From contig NZ_AP023176.1 of NCBI RefSeq assembly GCF_013426895.1, positions 620,001 to 684,000 of the forward strand: a stretch of DNA of 64,000 nucleotides, in the 5' to 3' direction. Below, piece after piece: positions 52,660 through 60,860 of the stretch. The position numbers were made by a program, and so were the translations under genes. Within the stretch, counting starts at the first letter, position 1, and every line of letters begins with the position of its first letter. Below the pieces are notes generated by a model. It worked only from the letters and a program-made list of their open reading frames with translations, was not told where the DNA came from and searched no databases. This DNA comes from Paraburkholderia largidicola. GTDB taxonomy: Bacteria > Pseudomonadota > Gammaproteobacteria > Burkholderiales > Burkholderiaceae.

Positions 52660-53901
52660 TCACAACTCCTCGAACTGGATCGCACCGCCCTTCATGACGA
52701 GCGGAATGCGTTCGCCTTGCCCGAGCAGACATGAGATATCGCGCAACGGGTTGCCATCCACGACCAGCAGATCGGCCCACGCGCCAGCCGCGATGCGTCC
52801 GAGCTTGTCCGGCAGTCCGAGCACTTCAGCGGCCGTCGTGGTCGCACAGGCGAGCGTCGCCGCATTGCCCAACACGTCGGCGCGAATGCGGAATTCGTCG
52901 CTCTGCAAGCGCTGCGACGGTCCCAGCAGATCCGAGCCAAAACCCATCTTCACGCCCGCGTCGCGATAGATTTCGAGCGAACGCAGACCAGCCTCGCGCA
53001 CGTCGGCGATCTTCGCCACGCTCTCCTCGCCCAGACCGTATTGCGCGCCTTCGGAAGCCAGCGCTTCGTAGGTGACGAGCGTCGGCACGACATACGCGCC
53101 CAACTCCGCCATCAGCTTCGCCGTCGGCGCGTCGATGAGATTGCCGTGTTCGATCGTGCGCACGCCCCAGCGGACGACGCGCGCAATCGCTTCCGCCGTA
53201 TAAGCGTGCGCCATCACATAGGTCTGGCGGGCGCGCGCTTCTTCGACGATCGCTCGCACTTCGTCTTCCGCGTAGCCGAATGCGCCGACGGGATCAGTCG
53301 GCGACGCAACGCCGCCCGACGCCATGATCTTCAGATGATCGGCGCCCATCTGCAATTCCTCGCGAGCCGCGCGGCGCACTTCATCGACGCCATCGGCGAC
53401 GCGCGACAGCGCGCCGACCCGCACGCAGCAGCCGCACGGCGCACTGTCGCCGAGATAATCCGAACGGGCGCGCATGTCGCCGTGTCCGCCCGTCTGACTG
53501 AGCGCACGCCCCGCGACGAACAGGCGCGGCCCGACTGCGAGCCCGCTTTCCACTGCCTGCTTGTGCGGATAACCTGCGCCGCCCGCGTCGCGCACCGTGG
53601 TGAAGCCACGCCGCAGCATCGCCCGCATGATGGGCACCGAGCGCAGCGTGACGAGCACGTTCGGCATGTGCACCTGCTGGGACAGATTCAGCTGCACGGC
53701 GATCACATGCACATGCAGGTCGATCAAACCCGGCATCAGCGTTTTGCCGCGCAAGTCGATCTCGCGCGCCGCGGCGCTTTTCAGCGGCCGGTCGGACACT
53801 TCCTTGATGAGGCCGTTTTCGACGAGCACGTGATGCGCTTCGCGCAATTCGCCGCGCTCGACATCGAGCAATCCTGCGTTGGTGAAGAGAATGCTGTCCA
53901 C
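52660..53901 (-). CDS. Metal-dependent amidohydrolase (imidazolonepropionase/prolidase-like)
   Basis: The 413-residue enzyme has HxH in 'GLIDLHVHV' (about 62-64), a lysine in 'HLKIMASGG', metal His residues in 'YVMAHAYTAEAI' and 'RTIEHGNLID', and Asp in 'GFGSDLLG'. This is the amidohydrolase set of the Xaa-Pro dipeptidase/imidazolonepropionase-like branch. The start is GTG at 53901 with GGGAG upstream. It is third in an operon after an MFS transporter and a GAF protein, so it probably hydrolyses the compound taken up. Confidence 0.9.
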   Translation of the reverse strand: MDSILFTNAGLLDVERGELREAHHVLVENGLIKEVSDRPLKSAAAREIDLRGKTLMPGLIDLHVHVIAVQLNLSQQVHMPNVLVTLRSVPIMRAMLRRGFTTVRDAGGAGYPHKQAVESGLAVGPRLFVAGRALSQTGGHGDMRARSDYLGDSAPCGCCVRVGALSRVADGVDEVRRAAREELQMGADHLKIMASGGVASPTDPVGAFGYAEDEVRAIVEEARARQTYVMAHAYTAEAIARVVRWGVRTIEHGNLIDAPTAKLMAELGAYVVPTLVTYEALASEGAQYGLGEESVAKIADVREAGLRSLEIYRDAGVKMGFGSDLLGPSQRLQSDEFRIRADVLGNAATLACATTTAAEVLGLPDKLGRIAAGAWADLLVVDGNPLRDISCLLGQGERIPLVMKGGAIQFEEL

Positions 53902-53952
53902 GCGTTTCTCCCAGGTTCCATGAATGATTCGATGCGCTGCGCGCAGCCGGTG

Positions 53953-54450
53953 TCAGGCTTCGTCGAGCAGCGCAGGCAACGCATACTGTGCGAGCGACTG
54001 CGCGATCGGCACGTGATCGTCGCGATACCAGGCTCGCGTATGCAACAAATTGAGCGACGCCAGCGTGCGACCTTTCCACCGCACGGGCACGTTCAGCACG
54101 CTTTCGCAACCGAGCGACGCGATCAGTTCGTGATCCGCGAACACGGCGCGCAGATCGTCCGGTGTCTTGCCGATGAACGCCTCGCCGCGCGTCAGCACGA
54201 TGTCGGTCCAGTTGCCGCCCGACAGCGGCTTCTTCGCGGCCGTCGGATACGCCGCTGGCATGTTGCTGTAGATGCGTGCCGATTCATTCGTCGTGTCGTC
54301 GTAACGCAGTATCGTGAAGAGCGTATGGCCGACGGCTTGCGCAAGGACGGTGTCGAGCGCGCGATAGAGCGCCGCTGGCTGATCTTCGCTCGCCTGTGCG
54401 CGAGCCAGCGCGACGAACGCCTGCAAGCCCTGTTCTTGCACGCCATTCAT
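53953..54450 (-). CDS. GAF domain protein coupled to an MFS transporter
   Basis: The 165-residue protein is one GAF domain: 'LYRALDTVLAQAVGHTLFTILRYDDTTNESARIYSNMPAAYP', 'IVLTRGEAFIGKTPDDLRAVFADHELIASLGCESVLNVPVRWKGRTLASLNLLH'. There is no output domain. Its ATG overlaps the stop of the MFS gene (ATGA), so synthesis is coupled. It may bind the transported compound or a downstream product, or modulate the amidohydrolase encoded 51 bases later. Its role is unknown. Confidence 0.88.
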   Translation of the reverse strand: MNGVQEQGLQAFVALARAQASEDQPAALYRALDTVLAQAVGHTLFTILRYDDTTNESARIYSNMPAAYPTAAKKPLSGGNWTDIVLTRGEAFIGKTPDDLRAVFADHELIASLGCESVLNVPVRWKGRTLASLNLLHTRAWYRDDHVPIAQSLAQYALPALLDEA

Positions 54451-55811
54451 GCCGCTTCTCCCGCGGCGATGTCTTCGAGCGAACGTCCGCGTGTCGGCAC
54501 GCCCATTACGACCACGGCAATGGCGCCGAGCAACAGCACGACTGTCGTCACGCCGAACACGCCCGCAAAACCAAAGTTCGGATACAGATAGCCGACGAGA
54601 ATCGGCGACACGATCGCGCCGATACGGCCGATCGCCGATGCCGTCCCCGCGCCCGTCGTGCGCACCGCCGTGGGAAAGACTTCTGCCGTATAGGCATATA
54701 CGCCCGCATAGGTGCCGTTCATGAAGAACGACAGCCCGATGCCCGCCGCCATGATCTCCTCGTTCGAGCGGGCGAAGGCCATGCCCAAGGCACACACGCA
54801 GCCGAGCAGCATGTACGACGCGATGGTCGCCTGCCGTCCGATGCGCTCGTTGAACCACGACGCGCTGAAGTAGCCCGGCACCTGCGCAGCGTACATCGCG
54901 AGGGAATAGCCGAAGCTGCGCGTGATGCTCATCCCGTGCTGCACGAGCAGGCCCGGAATCCATGTGAAGAACGCGTAGTAGCTGAAGGTGATCGACAGCC
55001 ACATCAGCCAGGTCATCGTCGTGATACGCGCCTGGCGTCCCGCCCACAGCGCGCGGAAGTTTGCGGACAGTGTGCCCGCGTGCGCCGGCGGCGCGCTGCC
55101 GGGGCTGATGGGCTCCGGTTCGGGCAGCGCGATCCCACGGGCCGCGAAGCTCGCCTCGATGCTGTCGAGCACGCGCTTCGCCTCGCCCACATGCCCGCGG
55201 CTTTCCAGCCAGCGCGGCGATTCGGGCAACGAACGGCGCCACCACAACAGCATCAGGATCGGCAGTGCGGTGATCAGCAGCACGACGCGCCAGCCTGAAT
55301 CGAACGCGGGAACGATGAAGTAGCCGAGCAACGCAGCGGCGACGAAGCCGAACGAGAAGAACCCGGCCAATGCGCCCGTGAAGATGCCGCGATAGCGTTT
55401 GGCGACGAACTCGGCGAGGTAGGGCGCGATGATCGCGCTCTCGGCGCCCGTTCCCATGCCGGCCACGATGCGAGCGGCTAAAAAGGTCGGCCAGGATTCC
55501 GTCATCGCGCTGACGACGGAGGCTACGCAGTAGATCAGCAGCGCCGACATCATCACCTTGCGCCGGCCGATCAGATCGCCCAGCGTGCCCGCGAGCAGCG
55601 CGCCGAAGAAAAAGCCGATGAAGTTGCCGCTGCCCAGCACGCCCGTTTGCACACTGGACAAAGCCCAGTCGTGACGCAGCACGGGCAGGACAAACGCGAC
55701 GGCGGCGGCATCCATGGCGTCGAAAGCGTAGCCCAGGCCGCCCATCAGCAGCAGGTGTCCATGAAAACGCCCAAACGGCAGACGCTCGATACGTGCAGAA
55801 ACATTTGACAC
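54447..55811 (-). CDS. MFS transporter, aromatic acid:proton symporter type
   Basis: The 454-residue, 12-span carrier has 'FHGHLLLMGGLGYAFDAMDAAAVAFVLPVL', 'GTLGDLIGRRKVMMSALLIYC', 'ARIVAGMGTGAESAIIAPYLAEFVAKRYRG' and 'LPESPRWL', typical of the AAHS and sugar-porter-like branches. The start is GTG at 55811 with AAGGAG six bases upstream. It is the first gene of the MFS-GAF-amidohydrolase operon and divergent from a LysR gene. Confidence 0.92.
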   Translation of the reverse strand: MSNVSARIERLPFGRFHGHLLLMGGLGYAFDAMDAAAVAFVLPVLRHDWALSSVQTGVLGSGNFIGFFFGALLAGTLGDLIGRRKVMMSALLIYCVASVVSAMTESWPTFLAARIVAGMGTGAESAIIAPYLAEFVAKRYRGIFTGALAGFFSFGFVAAALLGYFIVPAFDSGWRVVLLITALPILMLLWWRRSLPESPRWLESRGHVGEAKRVLDSIEASFAARGIALPEPEPISPGSAPPAHAGTLSANFRALWAGRQARITTMTWLMWLSITFSYYAFFTWIPGLLVQHGMSITRSFGYSLAMYAAQVPGYFSASWFNERIGRQATIASYMLLGCVCALGMAFARSNEEIMAAGIGLSFFMNGTYAGVYAYTAEVFPTAVRTTGAGTASAIGRIGAIVSPILVGYLYPNFGFAGVFGVTTVVLLLGAIAVVVMGVPTRGRSLEDIAAGEAA

Positions 55812-55920
55812 GTTGCGCTCCTTGAGTCTCGACAATCCGGCTTGACGGCGCGGCCTCATGCGCGCTCGCGGCGTGCGATGGACCTTGGTGTGAGGCCGAT
55901 TCTATGGCTTGTCGAACGTC

Positions 55921-55932
55921 ATAAATATTTAT
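55921..55932. promoter_or_regulatory. 12-bp palindrome ATAAATATTTAT in the MFS/LysR intergenic region
   Basis: A perfect A+T-only palindrome 34 bases before the LysR ATG. An outer dyad ATATC-N16-GATAT (55931-55956) follows. This divergent region is the expected LysR binding place for the MFS-GAF-amidohydrolase operon. Confidence 0.4.
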
Positions 55933-55965
55933 ATCCTTGATCCACTACATTGATATCGTGAATGG

Positions 55966-56886
55966 ATGCGCATGAGCTTCCGGTCGCTCGATCTGAACCT
56001 GCTGAAGGTATTCGAAGCCTTGATGACGGAAGGCGCCGTCACGCGTGCCGCCACCAAGCTCTCGCTCACGCAGCCCGCCGTCAGCAACGCGTTGAGCCGT
56101 TTGCGCGAAGCATTCGACGACCCGCTCTTCATCCGCAACGGCGCGGGCGTCACACCAACGCAACGGGCGATGGCGCTATGGGGACCCGTCGGCGATTCGC
56201 TGAGCCGCATTCGCGCGGCGCTCGATGAAGAGACCTTCTCTCCCGGCAGCGCCGAGCTGAGCTTCAGCCTGTCGATGTCGGACTACGTTGCGGGCATCGT
56301 GATGCCGCGCCTGATCGAACGGTTCGGCGAAAGCGCGCCGCATCTGCAATGGCAAACGGTGCCGAATATCCTGCTCGACGCGCCGGCGCTGCTCGAAGGC
56401 AATCGTGTCGATTGCCTGATCGGCGTCTATGTGAACGAGACGCTGCCGCCCGCGCATATCCGCTCGCGCTCGCTCTGGAGTGTCGACTACGCATGCGTGA
56501 TGCGGCGCGGTCATCCACTCGCTTCGCCCGGTAAGCTCACCACCCGGCGCTTCCTGAATGCGCGTCATGTCGACATCAGCCTTGCAGGACAGACGCAGCC
56601 GTCGTTCGATATTTTTCTTGCGTCGCGCGGTTTGAAGCGCAACCTCGTCGCGTCGGTCAATCACTACACGGTCGCGTGCGAGATCATCCGTGCGAGCGAT
56701 CTGATCGCCGTGCTGCCGCGCGATCTGTGCGAACGCGGTGCCATGGCCGGCGACCTCGTTAGCGTGCGTGCGCCGCTGGAAGCCCCGGAGCGCGTCATCA
56801 GCCTGTTCTGGCATCAACGCAACGAGACGGTTCCCGCGCACCGCTGGCCGCGCGATCAATTGGTCGATATGTTCGCGTCGCCTTGA
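55966..56886 (+). CDS. LysR family regulator (NodD/SyrM/LeuO-like branch)
   Basis: The 306-residue protein opens 'FRSLDLNLLKVFEALMTEGAVTRAATKLSLTQPAVSNALSRLREAFDDPLFIRNGAGVTPT', the signature of the NodD/PnbR/LeuO branch. An effector domain follows ('LSFSLSMSDYVAGIVMPRLIERF'). The ATG at 55966 or 55972 may be used. It is divergent from the MFS-GAF-amidohydrolase operon and its likely activator. Confidence 0.9.
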   Translation: MRMSFRSLDLNLLKVFEALMTEGAVTRAATKLSLTQPAVSNALSRLREAFDDPLFIRNGAGVTPTQRAMALWGPVGDSLSRIRAALDEETFSPGSAELSFSLSMSDYVAGIVMPRLIERFGESAPHLQWQTVPNILLDAPALLEGNRVDCLIGVYVNETLPPAHIRSRSLWSVDYACVMRRGHPLASPGKLTTRRFLNARHVDISLAGQTQPSFDIFLASRGLKRNLVASVNHYTVACEIIRASDLIAVLPRDLCERGAMAGDLVSVRAPLEAPERVISLFWHQRNETVPAHRWPRDQLVDMFASP

Positions 56887-56904
56887 ATGCGTGGTCATTC
56901 AAGC

Positions 56905-56919
56905 TTTAGAAAATCTAAA
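56905..56919. promoter_or_regulatory. LysR-type box TTTAGA-AAA-TCTAAA before the binding-protein/dioxygenase operon
   Basis: A perfect 6-bp dyad with a 3-base spacer and a T-N11-A core, 119 bases before the binding-protein ATG. The same arms and spacing occur at 59678-59692, in front of the GcvA-type LysR and the Rieske operon, so one regulator probably acts at both. Confidence 0.75.
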
Positions 56920-57038
56920 TCATCCGCGACCGACGGGCCACTATTCTTCGTTTTTTTGAGTTCCTATGCTGATCCGTAATCGACGGACAAGCGAATCGTC
57001 CGTTTTTTCAACGGTTGCTGTTTGGAACGGGGATGCTC

Positions 57039-57812
57039 ATGAAAAAGCCGCTGGTTTGTCTCGCACTATTGCTCGCAGCATTGTCCGTACACGCGAAGGA
57101 GTTGACCGAACTGAAGTTCGGTGTCGATCCCACTTACGCGCCGTTCGAGTCGAAGGCGCCCGACGGCAAACTCGTCGGTTTTGAAATCGACCTCGGCAAT
57201 GAAATTTGCCGCCGGCTCCACGCAAAATGCGTATGGGTCGAAACGGCGTTCGACGGCATCATTCCCGCCCTGCAGGGGCGCAAGTTCGACGCGATCCTGT
57301 CGGCCATGTCGGTGACGCCGAAACGCGAAACACAAGTGGCATTCTCGACAACCCTGTTCAACACGCCGAGCAGCCTGATCGGACGCGCTGGCGCTGGCTT
57401 GCAACCCTCGGTCGAATCGCTGAAGGGGAAGAACATCGGTGTCGCGCAAGGCTCGACGCAAGAGGTGTACGCAAAAGCCTACTGGGCGCCCGCCGGCATC
57501 AATGTCGTTTCATACGCCAATCAGGAACTCGTCTACACCGATCTGCGCTCGGGGCGACTCGACGCAACCTTGACCGACATGATTTCCGGCAGCGAGGGTT
57601 TTCTGAAAACGCCGCAAGGGCAGGGCTATGCGTTTCTCGGAGGGCCCGTGAACGATGCGAAGACGTTGGGCAAGGGCGCCGCGATCGGCTTGCGCAAAGA
57701 CGATCCGCAGTTGCGTGAGATGATCGATCAGGCCATTGCCGATATGATCAAGGACGGAACGTATCAGAAGATCGAACGCCGTTACTTCGACTTCGATATC
57801 CTGAACGGCTGA
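57039..57812 (+). CDS. ABC transporter substrate-binding protein, polar/basic amino acid type
   Basis: The 257-residue periplasmic protein has a signal peptide (cleavage after 'LSVHA') and an SBP family 3 domain: 'LKFGVDPTYAPFESKAPDGKLVGFEIDLGNEICRRL', 'FDAILSAMSVTPKRETQVAFSTTLFNTPSSLIGR' and the typical 'KIERRYFDFDI' end. It should bind a cationic or related amino acid. No permease or ATPase is adjacent; the partner is elsewhere. I chose the ATG at 57039 with ACGGGG six bases upstream. It shares an operon with the dioxygenase that follows. Confidence 0.93.
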   Translation: MKKPLVCLALLLAALSVHAKELTELKFGVDPTYAPFESKAPDGKLVGFEIDLGNEICRRLHAKCVWVETAFDGIIPALQGRKFDAILSAMSVTPKRETQVAFSTTLFNTPSSLIGRAGAGLQPSVESLKGKNIGVAQGSTQEVYAKAYWAPAGINVVSYANQELVYTDLRSGRLDATLTDMISGSEGFLKTPQGQGYAFLGGPVNDAKTLGKGAAIGLRKDDPQLREMIDQAIADMIKDGTYQKIERRYFDFDILNG

Positions 57813-57844
57813 GACGATCGAATCGCGCCTTATACGGAGACACC

Positions 57845-58687
57845 ATGCTGCAAGACATCGACGCACGCATCGAACGTGCGCTGACGCCGGAACTGATCGC
57901 CGACTTTCGCCGCGATGGTGCGGTGTGCATCCGCCAGCTCTTCACGGAAGACGAGATTGCGCTGTTGCGTGAAGGCATCGAGCACAACCTCGCGCAGCCG
58001 AGTCCGCGCGCGAAAGTCGCGAGCCGTCCCGACGATCCAGGCTGGTTCTTCGAAGACTTCTGCAACTGGCAGGACAACGACGCGTATCGCCGCTTCATTG
58101 ACGGGTCGGCGGCGCCTGCCGCAGCGGGCGCGCTGATGGGCGGCGAAACCGTGCGGCTCTATCACGACCATCTGCTCGTGAAGGAGCCGAACACGCGGCA
58201 GCGCACGCCGTGGCATCAGGACCAGCCGTACTGCAACATTAGCGGCTCGCAGAACGTCAGCATGTGGATTCCCGTCGATCCCGTTTCGCGCGAATCGACG
58301 CTGGAATTCGTGGCCGGCTCGCATCTCGGCCCGTGGCTCATGCCGCGCACGTTCATGGACAACCAGGCGAAATGGTTTCCGGAAGGCACGCTCGCCGACC
58401 TGCCCGATATCGAATCGAACCGCGCCGCTTATCCGATCATCGGATGGGCGCTCGAACCGGGCGACCTGGTGTGCTTCAACATGCTGACCTTGCATGCATC
58501 GGGTGGCGTTGGCGGCAACACGCGGCGGCGCGCGTTTTCGGTCCGCTTCATCGGCGACGATGTTCGTCACGCACCGCGCCGCTGGCGCACGTCCCCCGAT
58601 TTCCCGGGCCTCGATGCGCAATTGCCCGAAGGCGCGCCGATGGACCATCCGCTGTTTCCCGTGCTGTGGCGCGCGAGCGCGGGCTGA
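57845..58687 (+). CDS. Phytanoyl-CoA dioxygenase family protein (Fe(II)/2-oxoglutarate hydroxylase)
   Basis: The 280-residue protein has the double-stranded beta-helix iron site: His124-x-Asp126 in 'TPWHQDQPYC' and distal His217 in 'NMLTLHASGG', with an arginine-rich 'TRRRAFSVRF' for 2-oxoglutarate. It should hydroxylate a small molecule, possibly the ligand of the binding protein 32 bases upstream, rather than a true phytanoyl-CoA. It converges with the GcvA-type LysR gene. Confidence 0.92.
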   Translation: MLQDIDARIERALTPELIADFRRDGAVCIRQLFTEDEIALLREGIEHNLAQPSPRAKVASRPDDPGWFFEDFCNWQDNDAYRRFIDGSAAPAAAGALMGGETVRLYHDHLLVKEPNTRQRTPWHQDQPYCNISGSQNVSMWIPVDPVSRESTLEFVAGSHLGPWLMPRTFMDNQAKWFPEGTLADLPDIESNRAAYPIIGWALEPGDLVCFNMLTLHASGGVGGNTRRRAFSVRFIGDDVRHAPRRWRTSPDFPGLDAQLPEGAPMDHPLFPVLWRASAG

Positions 58688-58703
58688 TGCACGGTCCTTC
58701 GCT

Positions 58704-59651
58704 TCAGGCGACCACGCTCAGCATGCTGTCGTTGAGTTGCTGCTGTTCCTTGCCGCGCGTCACGAGCCAGCGGTGAAAGCTGCGGCAATGCGGTCTGTCG
58801 AACGCATTCGGCTTCCATGTGAGGAAATACGGCCACGGCAGCGACAATCCTAGCGCGAAGGGCATCACGAGGCGGCCTGCGGCAAGATCGTCGCAGACCA
58901 TCGAACTTTGCGCGAGCACGAAACCGTAGCCGTCTATCGCCGCCTGAATCGCGACGCTCGATAACGAAAACACCTGACGGTTCTCGTTCAGTTCACTGCA
59001 ATCGACATCGTTGGCGACGAGCCATTCGCGCCACGAAGGCGGCGACGCGAACTTCGGCCGCCAGTCGACGGATATCAACGGATAGCCGAGGATCTCGGCG
59101 GGCGCAGCGAGTGGCGCATCCGCTGCGAGCAGTTGCGGACTGCAAACGGGCACCACGTAATCGCGGAACAGTTCGACGGAGTTCTCGACATCCGCGATGC
59201 GCTCGCCGTAGCTGATGCGAAAGTCGATGTCGTAGCCATCGGGCGACGGCTCCGTATGCGTGCCGTCGAGATACACGCTGAGATCCGCGTGCTGCCGCTG
59301 CCATTCGAGCATGCGCGGCGCGAGCCATTTAGACAGCAGCGAAGGCAGCGCGCTGACGCTGAGATTGCGCGTGTTCTTCGCCCGCTCGATTTCCGCATGC
59401 GCGACACGCAGGCTTTCGAACGCGGCCGCGCAGCTCTCGTGATACTGGCGCCCGATCGACGTCAGGCTCAGGCGCTTGCCGTCCTTTTGCGTGAGGTGCA
59501 GTCCGAGCGTGTCTTCAAGCAGTTTGATCTGCTGGCTCACTGCACCGGGGGAGATGCCAAGCCGCTTCGCCGCTTCCGTCACGCCGCCGCACCGGCCTAC
59601 TGCTTCGAACACCTGCAATGCGCGCAAAGGGGGAAAGCTGTTCGTCGTCAT
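58704..59651 (-). CDS. LysR family regulator, GcvA-like, of the hydroxylase/Rieske unit
   Basis: The 315-residue protein has the GcvA-type HTH ('LRALQVFEAVGRCGGVTEAAKRLGISPGAVSQQIKLLEDTLGLHL') and effector domain ('SVSALPSLLSKWLAPRMLEWQ', 'YDIDFRISYGERIADVENS'). It is divergent from the Rieske operon. A TTTAGA-N3-TCTAAA box sits 27 bases before its own ATG, and an identical-armed box precedes the binding-protein/dioxygenase operon, so it probably controls both arms and itself. Confidence 0.91.
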   Translation of the reverse strand: MTTNSFPPLRALQVFEAVGRCGGVTEAAKRLGISPGAVSQQIKLLEDTLGLHLTQKDGKRLSLTSIGRQYHESCAAAFESLRVAHAEIERAKNTRNLSVSALPSLLSKWLAPRMLEWQRQHADLSVYLDGTHTEPSPDGYDIDFRISYGERIADVENSVELFRDYVVPVCSPQLLAADAPLAAPAEILGYPLISVDWRPKFASPPSWREWLVANDVDCSELNENRQVFSLSSVAIQAAIDGYGFVLAQSSMVCDDLAAGRLVMPFALGLSLPWPYFLTWKPNAFDRPHCRSFHRWLVTRGKEQQQLNDSMLSVVA

Positions 59652-59677
59652 CGTATGGGTGGGGAAAGGTTCGACGA

Positions 59678-59692
59678 TTTAGAAACTCTAAA
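59678..59692. promoter_or_regulatory. LysR-type box TTTAGA-AAC-TCTAAA in the LysR/Rieske intergenic region
   Basis: This has the same arms, spacing and T-N11-A core as the box at 56905-56919. It lies 27 bases upstream of the LysR ATG and 94 upstream of the Rieske ATG, the classical place for divergent LysR control. Confidence 0.78.
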
Positions 59693-59785
59693 CGAACAGC
59701 CAGTGTTTGACATCTGTTCTTTTATGTTTTGGCTTTTTATCCTGACCGGCAAGTGAATACGAAACCGGATAACGGAGGCCGCGCA

Positions 59786-60859
59786 ATGTTTCTGAGGAAT
59801 GCATGGTACGTCGCAGCATGGGACGCAGAGGTCACGCACACGCTCATGCCCGTGACGATCCTCGGCGAGCCGGTCGTGTTGTATCGCCGCGAGGATGGCA
59901 CACCCGTCGCGCTCGAAGACGCGTGCCCGCATCGCAAGCTGCCGCTGTCGATGGGAAGACTGATCGGCGATCAGGTGGAGTGCGGTTATCACGGCCTGAC
60001 CTTCGATTGCGAGGGCGCATGCGTGCGCGCGCCCGGTAGCCCGCGCATTCCGCCCGGCGCGAAAGTGCGCAGCTATCCGCTGGCGGAGCGCTACGGCCTG
60101 CTGTGGATCTGGATGGGCGATGCCGACGAGGCGGACGCCGCGACGATCGTGCACATCGACGAATGGGGCAACCCTGCGTGGGGCGTGAATCGCGGCGATG
60201 CGATGACGGTGGACTGCCATTACCTTTATGTCACCGACAATCTGCTCGACCCTTCGCATGTGGCTTGGGTGCATCCGTCGTCGTTCGGTAATGCTGCGTG
60301 CGAGGCCGAGCCGTTGAAGACCGAGGTCGCTGCGCATGGCGTGACCGTCTCACGCTGGATGCGCGATGTCGACGTCGCGCCGTTCTATGCGCAGTTCGTC
60401 GGCTTCGAAGGGCGGTGCGACCGCAAGCAGCATTACGAAGTGCGCTTCCCGTCGCACGCGATCATCAAGGCGATCTTTACGCCGTCGGGCACGGGCGGCG
60501 ACGGCGCGCCGCTTCATCCCGATGTGTTCCTGATGAACTCGTATAACTTCATGACGCCCGTCGACGAATCGCATACACGGTACTACTGGTTCCAGACGCG
60601 CAACTTCGCGCCGCAGGACGAACAGGTGTCACGCCAGTTCGACGCGGACGTGCGCCACGCTTTCGAAGAGGACCGCGTCGTGTTGACGGCCGTTCATCGC
60701 GGCATGCAGAACGCCCGCACGCCGAACATCGATCTCGCAATCGATGCTGGACCGCTGCGGTTCAGACGCGCGATTGCGCAGATGATCGAGCGCGAGCAGC
60801 AGGTCACGGCGACGACCGCGCCTGTGTATGTGGTGAGCCGCCAGCGCGCGGAGCACTGA
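59786..60859 (+). CDS. Rieske non-heme iron oxygenase, alpha subunit (VanA-like)
   Basis: The 357-residue oxygenase has the Rieske [2Fe-2S] ligands C47-x-H49 ('DACPHRKLPLSMGRL') and C66-x-x-H69 ('ECGYHGLTFDCEG'). The mononuclear iron histidines are 158 and 163 in 'DNLLDPSHVAWVHPSSFG'. The layout matches vanillate O-demethylase and related demethylases/hydroxylases. CGGAGG precedes the ATG at 59786. The reductase gene starts one base after its stop, giving a two-component oxygenase. Confidence 0.94.
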   Translation: MFLRNAWYVAAWDAEVTHTLMPVTILGEPVVLYRREDGTPVALEDACPHRKLPLSMGRLIGDQVECGYHGLTFDCEGACVRAPGSPRIPPGAKVRSYPLAERYGLLWIWMGDADEADAATIVHIDEWGNPAWGVNRGDAMTVDCHYLYVTDNLLDPSHVAWVHPSSFGNAACEAEPLKTEVAAHGVTVSRWMRDVDVAPFYAQFVGFEGRCDRKQHYEVRFPSHAIIKAIFTPSGTGGDGAPLHPDVFLMNSYNFMTPVDESHTRYYWFQTRNFAPQDEQVSRQFDADVRHAFEEDRVVLTAVHRGMQNARTPNIDLAIDAGPLRFRRAIAQMIEREQQVTATTAPVYVVSRQRAEH

Positions 60860-60860
60860 C

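Noticed and set aside
53041..54591. 516-codon open frame on the plus strand
   Set aside because: It runs antisense across the amidohydrolase and GAF genes, so it cannot be a real gene.
53953..55245. A 430-codon minus-strand frame that would make the GAF protein much longer
   Set aside because: Only the last 165 residues are protein-like. The upstream part overlaps the MFS gene in another frame, and the ATGA coupling defines the true start at 54450.
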